Below are positions 9,012-20,100 of a DNA stretch of 64,000 nt, in pieces. The notes beneath the pieces are model-generated. The model was not told where the DNA came from. It saw nothing but the letters and a program-made list of their open reading frames with translations, and ran no database searches. The position numbers and the translations under genes are program-made. The DNA comes from an unidentified eubacterium SCB49. GTDB lineage: Bacteria; Bacteroidota; Bacteroidia; Flavobacteriales; Flavobacteriaceae. Numbering within the stretch: the stretch's first letter is position 1; each line of letters begins with the position of its first letter. The stretch is from positions 62,001 through 126,000 of the forward strand of contig ABCO01000009.1 in NCBI GenBank assembly GCA_000170815.1, given 5' to 3'.

Positions 9012-12000
9012 TTAATCAACTTTCTGATAAATCATTGGATTTGTAATCATCAATCCTGAACCACATACACGGCTTACACTAAACAAGCGTATGGGAGGAA
9101 AGACAGATGCATTAAGAACACTATATTTTGTTCCAACACTTATTCTATCGAAAGATACTCCTGGCTTAAAATTTAATTCTACTGCTCCAACTCCATTTAA
9201 TAAATCGACAACATCGACACCGTTTAATAAACCAGTAGCACTAAAATCAAGCACTGCGACTTCAACATTCCCTAAATAAGCTTTAATCTCTAAACCATCA
9301 TCTAACACATTAGCATTAACAACAGCACCATCAACATCTAGCTTAACAAGTACTGAATCTGTATCATTTGATATCGTAGTAAAAAAGATCCACTGCTTTG
9401 TTGATGTACCTATACCTAGAGTTCCATTACTAATCTCCGAATAATTGGTAGTATTACCATCAATTGCACGCTCCATATTTGTTACCCCTGCAGTACCAAC
9501 TGCGTCAACACTTATATTTAGACCAGACATCTCATAAGATGTTGCAAAAGCATCAATACAACGTTCAGTACTTAACAACTCTGTACACATTCCATACACA
9601 TTCATAGAATTAGGGCCATCTTTTATGAAATCTATAGGTAAAACAACACTAGAGTCTGTTGTATCTGTAATACGCACTGCATTATAGGCTTGATCTGGTG
9701 TTACTGCTATATAATATCTACCTGCTGCATCCTGTACTACGCGTATCATATTATTCCCGCCTGCACTAGCATCCTTACTAGAAGCTGTTGCTATTATTGT
9801 AGAAGCTGTTACATCTCCACTTGTATTATAGGTATTATGTTTAATGTCTACTGTGAAATAATGATTCTCTAAAAGTAATACGTTTACCAATAAACCATCT
9901 AACAAGGTAGAAACTACATTACCTAAACTTCCACTAGTTAACCCTTCTAAAATATCTTCTTCAAAATCAACACGGATATAACTTGTTACTCCAGCCGCTA
10001 CATCTTGATCATAACCCATTTCTACAAAACCCTCATAATCAGAACCATCCCAAAGCGCAGCACCTTCAGAATTTAACGTAGCATAACTATCAAAATCATC
10101 ATCCAAAAGGTTTGCTACTTCATCTGCATTTTCTGAAGCTACAATTTTTGATAAACATGAAGACTCTTGAAAAGGAGAATCTGTAATTACTATTGGGCAA
10201 GAACTCTCATTATATCGCGTAACTTCATAAAGACGCATAGATGGAGACTCTACCCCCACACTTACCAATGACTCAATACCTACATCTACTCTATCAAAAA
10301 TACCTGTAGGCACATAATCTAGCGTTACACTACCTCCAGTTTGTATAAGTGTAAGTAAATCTAAACTGTTTATTAATCCACTACTTAATGTAAAGGTATC
10401 TACTAAGCTATTTCCGTTATAAAATTTTATAGCATAGGTACCTATTAAATCAACATCTACTAATTGAGAAGTACCTATAGCCAATCTCACTTTTACATGA
10501 TCTCCAGTTTGCGATGGCTGGGTAAAATATACAGATTGATAGACCCAGGCAGCAACTCCAGCTACACCTAAATTAATTGTAGAAAAATCTGAAGAATTCT
10601 CACTAATTGCCTTATAAGGATCAGTCACTCCAGCGTTATCTAAATCTCCCACACTAAGACTAAGGCCTCCAGCTCTTGGAGCTGTAAAATTAGCCTCAAA
10701 ACAAGGATCTACTCCTATATCAAAACAAGCATCATACACATGTAATGCACTTTGCTTACCTGTTGGTAATAGAGCAGTAACATGGTTTGTTATTTTTATA
10801 TTAGTATACGCTGTACTTGGTTTAATAGCTAAGTAAAACCTCCCTATATTGTCTTGTACAACGGTTACATTACCTGTAGTATCTCCATCTGGACCTCCAA
10901 AAGCATCTTGACTCGTTAAATTTAATACAGAAGTACTACCATTAAAAGCCTCTACTTCTATATATTGGTCCCCTAAAAGAAGACCATTAGCAAGATCAGA
11001 TACCAACATCCCTATACTACCACCTGCTAAACGATCTAAAATATCTTCGTCATAGTTAATACGGGCATAGGTAATTTGATCTGCTCCAACATTCCCTAAA
11101 TCCATTTGCACATAACCAATAGAAGCTCCACTTGTTAACAGATTCCCAGAATCTGCATTTAAAACGGCATAGGTTTCATTATTACCATCCACGGCATAAC
11201 TTGGAAAATCTACATTTTCAAAATCAAGTAAAGTACTCGCACAAGAAGGTGTATCTAAAGGACTAATAGTAGCAGAAGGTATTGCTGCAATTTGAAGATT
11301 AATACAGGTTGAAGTACCATCATAACGCTGTACATCATATATTTTTATACCTGAACCTAAAACGGCTGCACCTATAGGGCTCACTAGCTCCACCGCGGCA
11401 CTACTATATGAAATACCAGGCGCAAATGTTAAAGTGATAGGAGCACCACTAGTAAGTAAGCCTAAAGCATCGGTATTATTAAGTAAACTGCTTTGTAAAG
11501 CACGTGTATATACAATATTAGCATCTTCATCATAAAGCACTACTTGTATTGCACCTAACAAATTTGCATTTACAACACCTGCAGAACCTAAAGCTATTTT
11601 TATATTTAATGTGTTATCTATATTAGATGGTGTAGAAAAATAAAAATTTTGTCTTAAAGTAGAGGCTATATTAACATCTACTAAAGAACCAGGCTTTAAA
11701 GTAGAGAAAGTATTCACATCATTATCAATAGCATAGTTTAAATTTTGATCTCCAACCTCTATTAGACTTAGACCAATACCATCATCACCATCAAAAGAGG
11801 TTCCAAAAGGACGACCACACTCCTCACCAGTCCCGTCAAAATAAAAAGCACTATATATTTTTAATTCTTTTTCACCACCTAGATCTAGTGTTGCACTTTT
11901 TTTATGGGTAATACGGAGTCTATCATATTTAGCGTCAGGGCGTATTGCAAGGTAATTATGACCGGCAGCATCCTGTATCACTTTAACTCGTGGTGTGTTA

Positions 12001-12506
12001 AAACCTGATTCACTTGATCGAGATAGCACAGAAGTAGTACCATCGCGTGCATCAATAACAATTTCTTGATTTCCCAACAATAAATTATCCAATAAACCCG
12101 TTAATAAATCCCCTAAACTCCCTCCTAAAAGACCATCTAAAAGACCTGTATCATCATCCATACGCACATACGACCATGTATCTTTCGGGACATCACTTGG
12201 GAATTCTAACTCTATGACACCTTCGTAACCTCCTATTTCAATTCCTAATACCTCTATCCCTCCTTGAGCATATAACGTAGCATAATTGTTATCAACTAGC
12301 AAAGCATTATTTGGGTTGTCTACTGTTGGACCATAATTTGCAATTGATATATACCTATTATCTGGAGAAAGTACCGTTGCATTGTTAACCAAAACTTTAT
12401 TTTGCGCCCAGGTTTGAGATTGTGAGGTTACTAAAAACAGCCCAACAAATAGCATGAGCTTGGTGATGCGCTCAATTTTAGTAAATATTTTTGTATTAAA
12501 GTTCAT
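9012..12506 (-). CDS. Large secreted protein with three repeated modules, 1164 aa
   Basis: I do not recognise the family. An in-frame frame extends up to 12668, but the ATG at 12506 is preferred because it directly starts a signal peptide (MNFNTKIF... with a hydrophobic core ending TSQSQTWAQ). The mature protein contains three similar units of about 340-380 residues. Each has a Leu/Gly-rich segment (LDGLLGGSLGDLLTGLLDN, LDRLAGGSIGMLVSDLANG, LEGLTSGSLGNVVSTLLDG), then VIQDAAGHNYLAIRPD-like and CG-containing parts with DNDVNTFS-like acidic motifs. These resemble calcium-binding discoidin-like beta folds, but that is inference. No T9SS sorting domain is visible at the C-terminus. It lies between the collagen-like gene and the CHU_C gene. 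Confidence 0.8.
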   Translation of the reverse strand: MNFNTKIFTKIERITKLMLFVGLFLVTSQSQTWAQNKVLVNNATVLSPDNRYISIANYGPTVDNPNNALLVDNNYATLYAQGGIEVLGIEIGGYEGVIELEFPSDVPKDTWSYVRMDDDTGLLDGLLGGSLGDLLTGLLDNLLLGNQEIVIDARDGTTSVLSRSSESGFNTPRVKVIQDAAGHNYLAIRPDAKYDRLRITHKKSATLDLGGEKELKIYSAFYFDGTGEECGRPFGTSFDGDDGIGLSLIEVGDQNLNYAIDNDVNTFSTLKPGSLVDVNIASTLRQNFYFSTPSNIDNTLNIKIALGSAGVVNANLLGAIQVVLYDEDANIVYTRALQSSLLNNTDALGLLTSGAPITLTFAPGISYSSAAVELVSPIGAAVLGSGIKIYDVQRYDGTSTCINLQIAAIPSATISPLDTPSCASTLLDFENVDFPSYAVDGNNETYAVLNADSGNLLTSGASIGYVQMDLGNVGADQITYARINYDEDILDRLAGGSIGMLVSDLANGLLLGDQYIEVEAFNGSTSVLNLTSQDAFGGPDGDTTGNVTVVQDNIGRFYLAIKPSTAYTNIKITNHVTALLPTGKQSALHVYDACFDIGVDPCFEANFTAPRAGGLSLSVGDLDNAGVTDPYKAISENSSDFSTINLGVAGVAAWVYQSVYFTQPSQTGDHVKVRLAIGTSQLVDVDLIGTYAIKFYNGNSLVDTFTLSSGLINSLDLLTLIQTGGSVTLDYVPTGIFDRVDVGIESLVSVGVESPSMRLYEVTRYNESSCPIVITDSPFQESSCLSKIVASENADEVANLLDDDFDSYATLNSEGAALWDGSDYEGFVEMGYDQDVAAGVTSYIRVDFEEDILEGLTSGSLGNVVSTLLDGLLVNVLLLENHYFTVDIKHNTYNTSGDVTASTIIATASSKDASAGGNNMIRVVQDAAGRYYIAVTPDQAYNAVRITDTTDSSVVLPIDFIKDGPNSMNVYGMCTELLSTERCIDAFATSYEMSGLNISVDAVGTAGVTNMERAIDGNTTNYSEISNGTLGIGTSTKQWIFFTTISNDTDSVLVKLDVDGAVVNANVLDDGLEIKAYLGNVEVAVLDFSATGLLNGVDVVDLLNGVGAVELNFKPGVSFDRISVGTKYSVLNASVFPPIRLFSVSRVCGSGLMITNPMIYQKVD

Positions 12507-12732
12507 GCTGTATTGGTATAAATTATTGTGGTATGAAACTTTCTGTATTTTACTTTGTATCATAAAATGTGTAAGCTCTATATAATGGTTTCTTAAACTT
12601 TCGGAAGAAAACATAAAACACTTTGGCATTAAAGAGCGCGGTGGTTTTATATAGAGAAACTTAAACATAGGTTATAATTTTATTTTACGATACCTACTCT
12701 ATTAAATGTTGTTAGCATAAAAATGCTACTAT

Positions 12733-12768
12733 AAACAGATGCCTTGATATCTATTTAGACATCTGTTT
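12733..12768 (-). terminator. Weak hairpin after the collagen-like gene
   Basis: Inverted repeat AAACAGATG/CATCTGTTT with an 18-nt loop just downstream of the stop at 12777. A second small stem TAGCAT/ATGCTA is next to it. The T-tract on the minus strand is poor, so read-through into the 1164-aa gene is likely. Confidence 0.45.
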
Positions 12769-12776
12769 TTATTTTA

Positions 12777-15700
12777 TTATTTAATTACAAATATGATATT
12801 CATAAATGAACTTGAAGTTGCATTACTAATAATATCATACGTTAATACACCAGTATCACTAATAGACACGTTTGCAAAAACAGCTTGGTCGTAATAAGAG
12901 ACGTAATAGTTTAACGCTGTATTAGCATATGTACTAATCGTTGTAGGTGCACTTGTATTACCCACTAAACCACCTGTATAATTAACAGAAGCTCCATTTG
13001 CACCATGTGCTACATTAAAAGCTATTCCAGAAAACTGTTTGTTATAATCGTCATATAAATCACGTGTTAAGCCTGTACCTGTAGTAGATGTATCAAAAAT
13101 AACTGCTGGCATATAGAAAAAGTTAGGAGCGTTATTAGCTACTGTTTTTAAAACACCATTAGCATCTGCAACTACTACTTTATCTGCGTTATCTGAACTG
13201 GTTTGTAAACCTTCTAATCTTACAGGATCTTCTGTTGGCTCTGCCTTAACGTGTAATTGATTGGTTGGCTCTACAGTATTCACCCCTATTTTACCATCAG
13301 ATTTTATATTCATTCTTGTCTCCGGAGTTGACGTCCCATCTGGCGTTGTTAAAAGCGATATTTCACCTGGCATATCACCTGGTCCACTATTTGTACTAGG
13401 ATCATCTAGAGCCAATGTTATTCTTGCTCCGGTTTGGTAATTTGCTCCATCAAAGCCCTGGCCTTCAATAGCTACAGTTGTTGGCAATGCATCTGTTAGA
13501 TTAGAAACAGCCCTTTGAGCAGCTGGATCAGCTGCTGTACCAGCCGCTCGCCTCATATGAAGTGTTGTTGAATTTACATCACCAAAAGAAGTCATATCAA
13601 AATCGGCATCACCATTTGTAGCCGCTGTCCCTCTTATGTCTAACAATTCGGCAGGGCTATCGGTACCAATACCTACATAACCTTTTTCATCTAGTACTAC
13701 AAAATCAGCCTCTCTAGGATCTCCATCACTTTTTGAACCTAGTTTTATCATACTGTTTGCAGTATCATCAATCCAAGCATCATCAGTTGCATCTCCTTCA
13801 GTTAATTCTGAAATATCTTTCCAAGAAAGTTGCGCTATGTCATTACCCGTAGCACCATCTGTGGTTAACACTTGGTTGACAGCACCTCTATTTTCAGGAA
13901 AATTATAAGTTTCTTTATCTCCGTGATCAAATTGTATTCCGTTATCTGGAGTCAACCTAATCATCTTTTGTGTTGTACCTGCATTTTTAATAAAAATATT
14001 TAAAGATTCCTCAGTACCATACAAACCTACCTCTTTGCTTGCTGCAGGATCACCAGTTAAACCATATCTTGACTGCAACCTTACCTGTGGACTGACAGTA
14101 GCACTTCCAGGACCTATAACCATTTCTGATATTGCATCAGGCGCATTTGCTAAAGCAAATACCGCTTTTGGTTGAGCAAAAAATACTGAATAATAATCTC
14201 CACCAAAAATTGAGGCTGATGGGTCTTTATAACTTTGATCACTCGCAAACATTATACTATAATCTTCTTGCGTATACATACCTGTATATGTATTAGTACC
14301 ATTATCAGTATAAGTACTCTCTGCAACATAATCACCTTTCACCTCAAACTGCTTGTCAGAAACACCATCTGCATCTGTAAACCCAACAGCTACTTTACCT
14401 GCTTGGTAAATATCTTGAGTGTTACCTGTTGCACCAACTGTACCATCTTGAATATTCCAAGGCTCTTGTACATCTACAAACAACGCCCCATTTGCATCTG
14501 AAACAATGGCATTATTATCGTCACCTGAAATTAAATTAACATTAGCATTATTTGAATCTTCATTCTCGTAAACCAATTCTCCATCCACTAGAGAAAGCGT
14601 GGTATTTATATTAGTAGCAGAATCTCCTGCTGGACCTTGTGGTCCTGTTGCTCCTGTTGGTCCTTGTGGCCCCGCTGCTCCATCTTGTCCAGCTGCTCCT
14701 GTTGCACCTATTGGCCCTTGTGGTCCTGTTGCTCCATCTTGTCCTGTTGCACCTGTTGGACCCTGTGGTCCCGTTGCTCCATCTTGTCCAGCTGTACCAG
14801 TTGCTCCAGTAGCCCCATCTTGTCCAGCTGCTCCTGTTGCACCATCAACTCCATTAGCACCTGTTGGCCCTTGTGGTCCTGTTGGCCCTTGTGGCCCCGC
14901 TGCTCCAGCAGCTCCATCTTGTCCAGCTGCTCCTGTTGGCCCTTGTGGCCCCGTTGCTCCATCTTGTCCAGCTGTACCAGTAGCCCCATCAGCTCCTGTT
15001 GGCCCTTGTGGACCAATTGGACCTGTTGCTCCATCTTGTCCTGTTGCACCTGTTGGACCCTGTGGTCCCGTTGCTCCATCTTGTCCAGCCGCACCCGTTG
15101 CTCCAGTAGCCCCATCTTGTCCAGCTGCTCCTGTTGCACCTATTGGCCCTTGTGGTCCTGTTGCTCCATCTTGTCCTGTTGCACCTGTTGGACCCTGTGG
15201 TCCCGTTGCTCCATCTTGTCCTGTCGCACCTGTTGGACCTTGTGGTCCCGTTGCTCCATCTTGTCCAGCTGCTCCTGTTGGCCCTTGTGGTCCCGTTGCT
15301 CCATCTTGTCCAGCCGCACCCGTTGCTCCATCAGCTCCATTAGCACCTGTTGGCCCTTGTGGCCCCGTTGCTCCATCTTGTCCAGCTGTACCAGTAGCCC
15401 CATCAGCTCCTGTTGGCCCTTGTGGACCAATTGGACCTGTTGCTCCATCTTGTCCTGTTGCACCTGTTGGACCCTGTGGTCCCGTTGCTCCATCTTGTCC
15501 AGCCGCACCCGTTGCTCCAGTAGCCCCATCTTGTCCAGCTGCTCCTGTTGCACCTATTGGCCCTTGTGGTCCTGTTGCTCCATCTTGTCCTGTTGCACCT
15601 GTTGGACCCTGTGGTCCCGTTGCTCCATCTTGTCCTGTCGCACCTGTTGGACCTTGTGGTCCCGTTGCTCCATCTTGTCCAGCTGCTCCTGTTGGCCCTT

Positions 15701-18700
15701 GTGGTCCCGTTGCTCCATCTTGTCCAGCCGCACCCGTTGCTCCATCAGCTCCATTAGCACCTGTTGGCCCTTGTGGCCCTGTTGGTCCTTGTGGCCCCGC
15801 TGCTCCTGCTTGTCCTGTTGCACCTGTTGGACCCTGTGGTCCCGTTGCTCCATCTTGTCCTGTCGCACCTGTTGGACCTTGTGGTCCCGTTGCTCCATCT
15901 TGTCCAGCTGCTCCTGTTGGCCCTTGTGGTCCCGTTGCTCCATCTTGTCCAGCCGCACCCGTTGCTCCATCAGCTCCATTAGCACCTGTTGGCCCTTGTG
16001 GCCCTGTTGGTCCTTGTGGCCCCGCTGCTCCTGCTTGTCCTGTTGCACCTGTTGGACCCTGTGGTCCCGTTGCTCCATCTTGTCCTGTTGCACCTGTTGG
16101 CCCTTGTGGTCCCGTTGCTCCATCTTGTCCAGCCGCACCCGTTGCTCCAGTAGCCCCATCTTGTCCAGCTGCTCCTGTTGCACCTATTGGCCCTTGTGGT
16201 CCTGTTGCTCCATCTTGTCCTGTTGCACCTGTTGGACCCTGTGGTCCCGTTGCTCCATCTTGTCCTGTCGCACCTGTTGGACCTTGTGGTCCCGTTGCTC
16301 CATCTTGTCCAGCTGTACCAGTTGCTCCAGTAGCCCCATCAGCTCCTGTTGTCCCTTGTGGCCCCGTTGCTCCAGCAGCTCCTGTTGGTCCTTGTGGCCC
16401 TGTTGCTCCATCTTGTCCAGTTGCACCCGTTGCTCCTACTAACGAATCTAAAAAGTCTTGCACAGAACCGGTGTTACCAGCATCCAACCATTCTTGATAT
16501 GCAGATGCGCCTGTTGCTCCATCTGCTCCTACTAACGAATCTAGAAAATCTTGCACTGAACCCGTATTTCCAGCGTCTAACCACACTTGATACGCAGACG
16601 CTCCGTCAGCTCCAGCTGGTCCCGCTGCCATATTAATAATAGTCTGAACATTATTTTCATCTGTATAAGTTATTGTACCATCACCATTATCTACCAATGT
16701 TGTTAAAGATTCATATTGAGCTACTAAAGCTGCTATATCCAACACTGTAGCAACTCCATCTTCATCTATATATGTGATAGTTCCAGCATTGATATCTAAA
16801 GAGAAATATGTTAATGTCTCAAAATTTGATATCATTGCCGAAAGATTTAAATCTGTAGCAACTCCATTTTCATCTGTATAGGTAAATACACCTGTAGCTG
16901 GATCAAAACTTGATGACGTAAGGGTTTCGTGTTGTGCAATTAAAGCAGCTACATCTAATACCGTAGCAACTCCATCTTCATCTATATATGTAATCGTACC
17001 TGCTGCAACATCTTGAGAGATAAAAGTTAATGTCTCAAAATTTGATATCATTGCCGAAAGATTTAAATCTGTAGCAACTCCATTTTCATCTGTATAGGTA
17101 AATACACCTGTAGCTGGATCAAAACTTGATGACGTAAGGGTTTCGTGTTGTGCAATTAAAGCAGCTACATCTAATACCGTAGCAACTCCATCTTCATCTA
17201 TATATGTAATCGTACCTGCTGCAACATCTTGAGAGATAAAAGTTAATGTCTCAAAATTTGATATCATTGCCGAAAGATTTAAATCTGTAGCAACTCCATT
17301 TTCATCTGTATAGGTAAATACACCTGTAGCTGGATCAAAACTTGAAGAAGTAAGTGTCTCGTGTTGTGCAATTAAAGCAGCAACATCTAATACTGTAGAA
17401 ACTCCATCTTCATCTATATAAGTAATAGTACCTGCTGTTACATCTTGAGAAATAAAAGTTAACGTCTCAAAATTTGATATCATTGCCGAAAGATCTAATG
17501 TAGTAGCAACACCATTTTCATCTGTATAGGTAAACACACCCGTAGCCGGATCAAAACTTGAAGAAGTAAGTGTCTCGTGCTGTGCAATTAAAGCAGCAAC
17601 ATCTAATACTGTAGAAACTCCATCTTCATCTATATAAGTAATTGTACCTGCTGCTACATCTTGAGAGATAAAAGTTAATGTCTCAAAATTTGAAATCATT
17701 GCTGAAAGATTTAAATCTGTAGCAACACCATTTTCATCTGTATAGGTAAACACACCCGTAGCCGGATCAAAACTTGAAGAAGTAAGTGTCTCGTGTTGTG
17801 CAATTAAAGCAGCAACATCTAATACTGTAGAAACTCCATCTTCATCTATATAAGTAATAGTACCTGCTGTTACATCTTGAGAAATAAAAGTTAACGTCTC
17901 AAAATTTGAAACCATTAATGACAGATCTAGATCTGTAGCAACACCATTTTCATCTGTATATGTAAATACACCAGTAGCCGGATCAAAACTTGAAGAAGTA
18001 AGTGTCTCGTGCTGTGCAATTAACGCAGCAACATCTAATACTGTAGAAACTCCATCTTCATCTATATAAGTAATTGTACCTGCTGCTACATCTAGAGAGA
18101 TAAAAGTTAATGTCTCAAAATTTGAAATCATTGCTGAAAGATTTAAATCTGTAGCAACACCATTTTCATCTGTATATGTAAACACACCAGTAGCTGGATC
18201 AAAACTTGAAGAAGTAAGTGTCTCGTGCTGTGCAATTAAAGCAGCAACATCTAATACTGTAGAAACTCCATCTTCATCTATATAAGTAATAGTACCTGCT
18301 GCTACATCTTGAGAGATAAAAGTTAATGTCTCAAAATTTGAAATCATTGCTGAAAGATCTAAATCTGTAGCAACACCATTTTCATCTGTATAGGTAAACA
18401 CACCCGTAGCCGGATCAAAACTTGAAGAAGTAAGTGTCTCGTGTTGTGCAATTAAAGCAGCAACATCTAATACTGTAGAAACTCCATCTTCATCAATATA
18501 AGTAATTGTACCTGCTGCTACATCCTGAGAGATAAAAGTTAATGTCTCAAAATTTGATATCATTGCCGAAAGATCTAATGTAGTAGCAACACCATCTTCA
18601 TCATTATAAGTAAATATTCCAGTAAGTGAATCAAAAGAAACCGAAGTTAATGTTTCATTAGCAGCAATCATTGCAGCAACATCTAATACTGTCGTACTAC

Positions 18701-19082
18701 CATCTTCATCTAAATAAGAAATTGTACCTGCAGACACATCTTGTGATATAACTGTAAGTGTTTCATTAACATCTATTAGATTAATAACATCGTCTTCATT
18801 AGTAACACGCTGCCATTTTGATCCATCCCAATAATGGTAACCTGGAGTTACATCAGCTACTGTAGCCAAATTAAAAACCAACAAGCTTAAAACATTACCA
18901 TTAGTGATTGAAGTTAAATCTACACTATTAGATAATGAAACTCGAGGAATCAAAAGACCTCTATCATTAGAAACAATATCTAACTGCGCAGAAGCATTTG
19001 GAAGCGGAGTTCCAATCCCCACCTGAGCATGTGAAGTCCCCACACCAATGATAACAAGAAGTATAGTAATTATTTTTTTCAT
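12777..19082 (-). CDS. Giant collagen-like surface protein, 2101 aa
   Basis: Signal peptide at 1-19 (ending GTSHAQ), then the [16 protein letters not shown] motif common at the N-terminus of flavobacterial fibre-like proteins. Ten 72-residue repeats follow at about residues 105-800. The first and last are divergent and the eight between are nearly identical ([20 protein letters not shown]...). Two [20 protein letters not shown] modules and about 650 residues of Gly-X-Y ([20 protein letters not shown]) reach about residue 1487. The last ~600 residues are beta-rich with a second VGIGT block. It probably forms a trimeric collagen-like stalk with a distal head. No T9SS domain is seen at the C-terminus (ending MNIIFVIK). 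GC content is much higher in the collagen part than in its neighbours. Confidence 0.9.
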   Translation of the reverse strand: MKKIITILLVIIGVGTSHAQVGIGTPLPNASAQLDIVSNDRGLLIPRVSLSNSVDLTSITNGNVLSLLVFNLATVADVTPGYHYWDGSKWQRVTNEDDVINLIDVNETLTVISQDVSAGTISYLDEDGSTTVLDVAAMIAANETLTSVSFDSLTGIFTYNDEDGVATTLDLSAMISNFETLTFISQDVAAGTITYIDEDGVSTVLDVAALIAQHETLTSSSFDPATGVFTYTDENGVATDLDLSAMISNFETLTFISQDVAAGTITYIDEDGVSTVLDVAALIAQHETLTSSSFDPATGVFTYTDENGVATDLNLSAMISNFETLTFISLDVAAGTITYIDEDGVSTVLDVAALIAQHETLTSSSFDPATGVFTYTDENGVATDLDLSLMVSNFETLTFISQDVTAGTITYIDEDGVSTVLDVAALIAQHETLTSSSFDPATGVFTYTDENGVATDLNLSAMISNFETLTFISQDVAAGTITYIDEDGVSTVLDVAALIAQHETLTSSSFDPATGVFTYTDENGVATTLDLSAMISNFETLTFISQDVTAGTITYIDEDGVSTVLDVAALIAQHETLTSSSFDPATGVFTYTDENGVATDLNLSAMISNFETLTFISQDVAAGTITYIDEDGVATVLDVAALIAQHETLTSSSFDPATGVFTYTDENGVATDLNLSAMISNFETLTFISQDVAAGTITYIDEDGVATVLDVAALIAQHETLTSSSFDPATGVFTYTDENGVATDLNLSAMISNFETLTYFSLDINAGTITYIDEDGVATVLDIAALVAQYESLTTLVDNGDGTITYTDENNVQTIINMAAGPAGADGASAYQVWLDAGNTGSVQDFLDSLVGADGATGASAYQEWLDAGNTGSVQDFLDSLVGATGATGQDGATGPQGPTGAAGATGPQGTTGADGATGATGTAGQDGATGPQGPTGATGQDGATGPQGPTGATGQDGATGPQGPIGATGAAGQDGATGATGAAGQDGATGPQGPTGATGQDGATGPQGPTGATGQAGAAGPQGPTGPQGPTGANGADGATGAAGQDGATGPQGPTGAAGQDGATGPQGPTGATGQDGATGPQGPTGATGQAGAAGPQGPTGPQGPTGANGADGATGAAGQDGATGPQGPTGAAGQDGATGPQGPTGATGQDGATGPQGPTGATGQDGATGPQGPIGATGAAGQDGATGATGAAGQDGATGPQGPTGATGQDGATGPIGPQGPTGADGATGTAGQDGATGPQGPTGANGADGATGAAGQDGATGPQGPTGAAGQDGATGPQGPTGATGQDGATGPQGPTGATGQDGATGPQGPIGATGAAGQDGATGATGAAGQDGATGPQGPTGATGQDGATGPIGPQGPTGADGATGTAGQDGATGPQGPTGAAGQDGAAGAAGPQGPTGPQGPTGANGVDGATGAAGQDGATGATGTAGQDGATGPQGPTGATGQDGATGPQGPIGATGAAGQDGAAGPQGPTGATGPQGPAGDSATNINTTLSLVDGELVYENEDSNNANVNLISGDDNNAIVSDANGALFVDVQEPWNIQDGTVGATGNTQDIYQAGKVAVGFTDADGVSDKQFEVKGDYVAESTYTDNGTNTYTGMYTQEDYSIMFASDQSYKDPSASIFGGDYYSVFFAQPKAVFALANAPDAISEMVIGPGSATVSPQVRLQSRYGLTGDPAASKEVGLYGTEESLNIFIKNAGTTQKMIRLTPDNGIQFDHGDKETYNFPENRGAVNQVLTTDGATGNDIAQLSWKDISELTEGDATDDAWIDDTANSMIKLGSKSDGDPREADFVVLDEKGYVGIGTDSPAELLDIRGTAATNGDADFDMTSFGDVNSTTLHMRRAAGTAADPAAQRAVSNLTDALPTTVAIEGQGFDGANYQTGARITLALDDPSTNSGPGDMPGEISLLTTPDGTSTPETRMNIKSDGKIGVNTVEPTNQLHVKAEPTEDPVRLEGLQTSSDNADKVVVADANGVLKTVANNAPNFFYMPAVIFDTSTTGTGLTRDLYDDYNKQFSGIAFNVAHGANGASVNYTGGLVGNTSAPTTISTYANTALNYYVSYYDQAVFANVSISDTGVLTYDIISNATSSSFMNIIFVIK
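14617..16632 (-). repeat. Collagen-coding repeat tract with recent segmental duplications
   Basis: Short DNA units encoding Gly-X-Y triplets are repeated throughout. Above this level larger blocks are duplicated. A block beginning near 14935 recurs exactly 414 bp later near 15349, up to about 15365/15779. A block including 15567-15757 recurs 225 bp later through 15982 and beyond. The identity of the copies indicates recent unequal recombination or slippage. Confidence 0.85.
16690..18770 (-). repeat. Tandem 216-bp repeats (72 aa each), ten units
   Basis: The landmark CTCAAAATTTGA recurs every 216 bp (near 16811, 17027, 17243, 17459, 17675, 17891, 18107, 18323 and 18539). Eight central units differ by only a few residues (Q/L, A/T and D/N changes), while the units at both ends are more diverged. 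This pattern suggests expansion from the centre. Confidence 0.9.
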
Positions 19083-19553
19083 AATAAATTTAGTTTAAAT
19101 AGCGTTTTTTGGTCTCTTAATTAACTTAATTGAAAGCTCAATGAAATTAAAATCATTAAGCGCAATAATTATATATAGTATTATTCTCGAAGAGCTAAAA
19201 TCTCTAAAAATGAAAAACACAGGTAATATTAAAAAATTAAATAATTGATAGAAATAACTAAAAAAAACACTTTATCGGTTTTATCAGTAAATCAAACTAA
19301 ACTATAGAGAGGAGAAAATCAAATAAAGATTAAATACACTTTAAATCGATAATGCGCTACAGTCATATGAGAATTGAATAAATATATTTCTCATTTAAGA
19401 GATAAAGTTATTATAATAATTTACAAAAACAAATAAAAATAAGACTAAAGTGCTTATTCATAGATTAAAAGCTAAAATATTCTACATTAAACTAAAAAAA
19501 TAAAAATGTTAAATTTTAACATTTCAAACAATAAAAAAAGAAATAAAATAAAA
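19083..19553. other. AT-rich intergenic region upstream of the collagen-like gene
   Basis: About 470 bp with no credible reading frame. It should hold the promoter of the 2101-aa gene, but I found no clean TTTG-N19-TAnnTTTG match on the minus strand. Runs of A and T dominate. Confidence 0.6.
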
Positions 19554-19600
19554 AATGTGTGCAGATTAACCCATAGATAGGGGTCAATCTGCACACATTA
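19545..19600 (-). terminator. Terminator of the secE-rpoC-DUF3467 transcription unit
   Basis: A long inverted repeat AATGTGTGCAGATT/AATCTGCACACATT, with an inner AACCC/GGGGT extension, is followed on the minus strand by TTTTTTATTTTATTTC. It lies about 70 bp after the DUF3467 stop. Confidence 0.88.
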
Positions 19601-19668
19601 ACACTAAAAAACTCTTAATATATATAGCAACACAAAAAAAGGGGGGCTATACTAATATTTTATGTTTT

Positions 19669-19986
19669 TTACGCTTCACCTGTTGGGCCAAAAGTAATAG
19701 GAATTGAAGGTTGTTTATTTTCTTGTATTACACCATTTTGTTGTTCATATTTAGAAACATTTTCATGAAGTGCTTTTAATAACCTTTTAGCATGTTGCGG
19801 CGTTAACACAATTCTAGATTTCACTTTACTTTTAGGTACTCCTGGCATAATAGAGATAAAATCTACAACAAATTCAGATTGTGAATGATTTATAATTGCT
19901 AAATTACTATATATACCTTGTGCTATATCAGCGTCTAATTCTATATTTAATTGTCCCTTTTTAGGGGCGTCTTTTTGATCTTCCAT
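19669..19986 (-). CDS. DUF3467 domain protein
   Basis: 105 aa, cytoplasmic and without a membrane segment. The core reads LNIELDADIAQGIYSNLAIINHSQSEFVVDFISIMPG followed by a basic patch SKVKSRIVLTPQHAKRLLKAL, which is the DUF3467 signature. Its function is unknown. It commonly follows rpoC in Bacteroidota, and here it sits 114 bp after rpoC with a terminator-like hairpin between, so it is likely expressed by partial read-through. Confidence 0.88.
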   Translation of the reverse strand: MEDQKDAPKKGQLNIELDADIAQGIYSNLAIINHSQSEFVVDFISIMPGVPKSKVKSRIVLTPQHAKRLLKALHENVSKYEQQNGVIQENKQPSIPITFGPTGEA

Positions 19987-20043
19987 TTTAGTTAAATTTT
20001 AAAACTGATAAAAACAATCAGCTATTGATTTCTTTAAAAATAC

Positions 20044-20072
20044 AAAATCCCGCAACTATTGTCACGGGATTC
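20044..20072 (-). terminator. Hairpin between rpoC and DUF3467
   Basis: AATCCCGTG/GCGGGATT stem followed on the minus strand by TTTTGTATTTTT. It is probably the main or a partial terminator of rpoBC. Confidence 0.7.
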
Positions 20073-20100
20073 TTAATTAATATAAGGTTAAAGTCTACTT

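Noticed and set aside
12507..12668. 54-residue N-terminal extension of the 1164-aa protein
   Set aside because: It would place the signal peptide internally, and the ATG at 12506 directly precedes it.
14599..16497. A 632-codon open frame on the plus strand (Cys/Gly/Pro/Ala-rich), plus several shorter Leu- or Gln-rich frames on both strands
   Set aside because: They are out-of-frame or antisense readings of the Gly-X-Y coding repeat. The minus-strand frame has a signal peptide, domain structure and collagen periodicity, while these have only translated-repeat composition.
14617..18770. CRISPR array
   Set aside because: The regular repeats are in-frame coding repeats with no unique spacers, and no cas genes are present.
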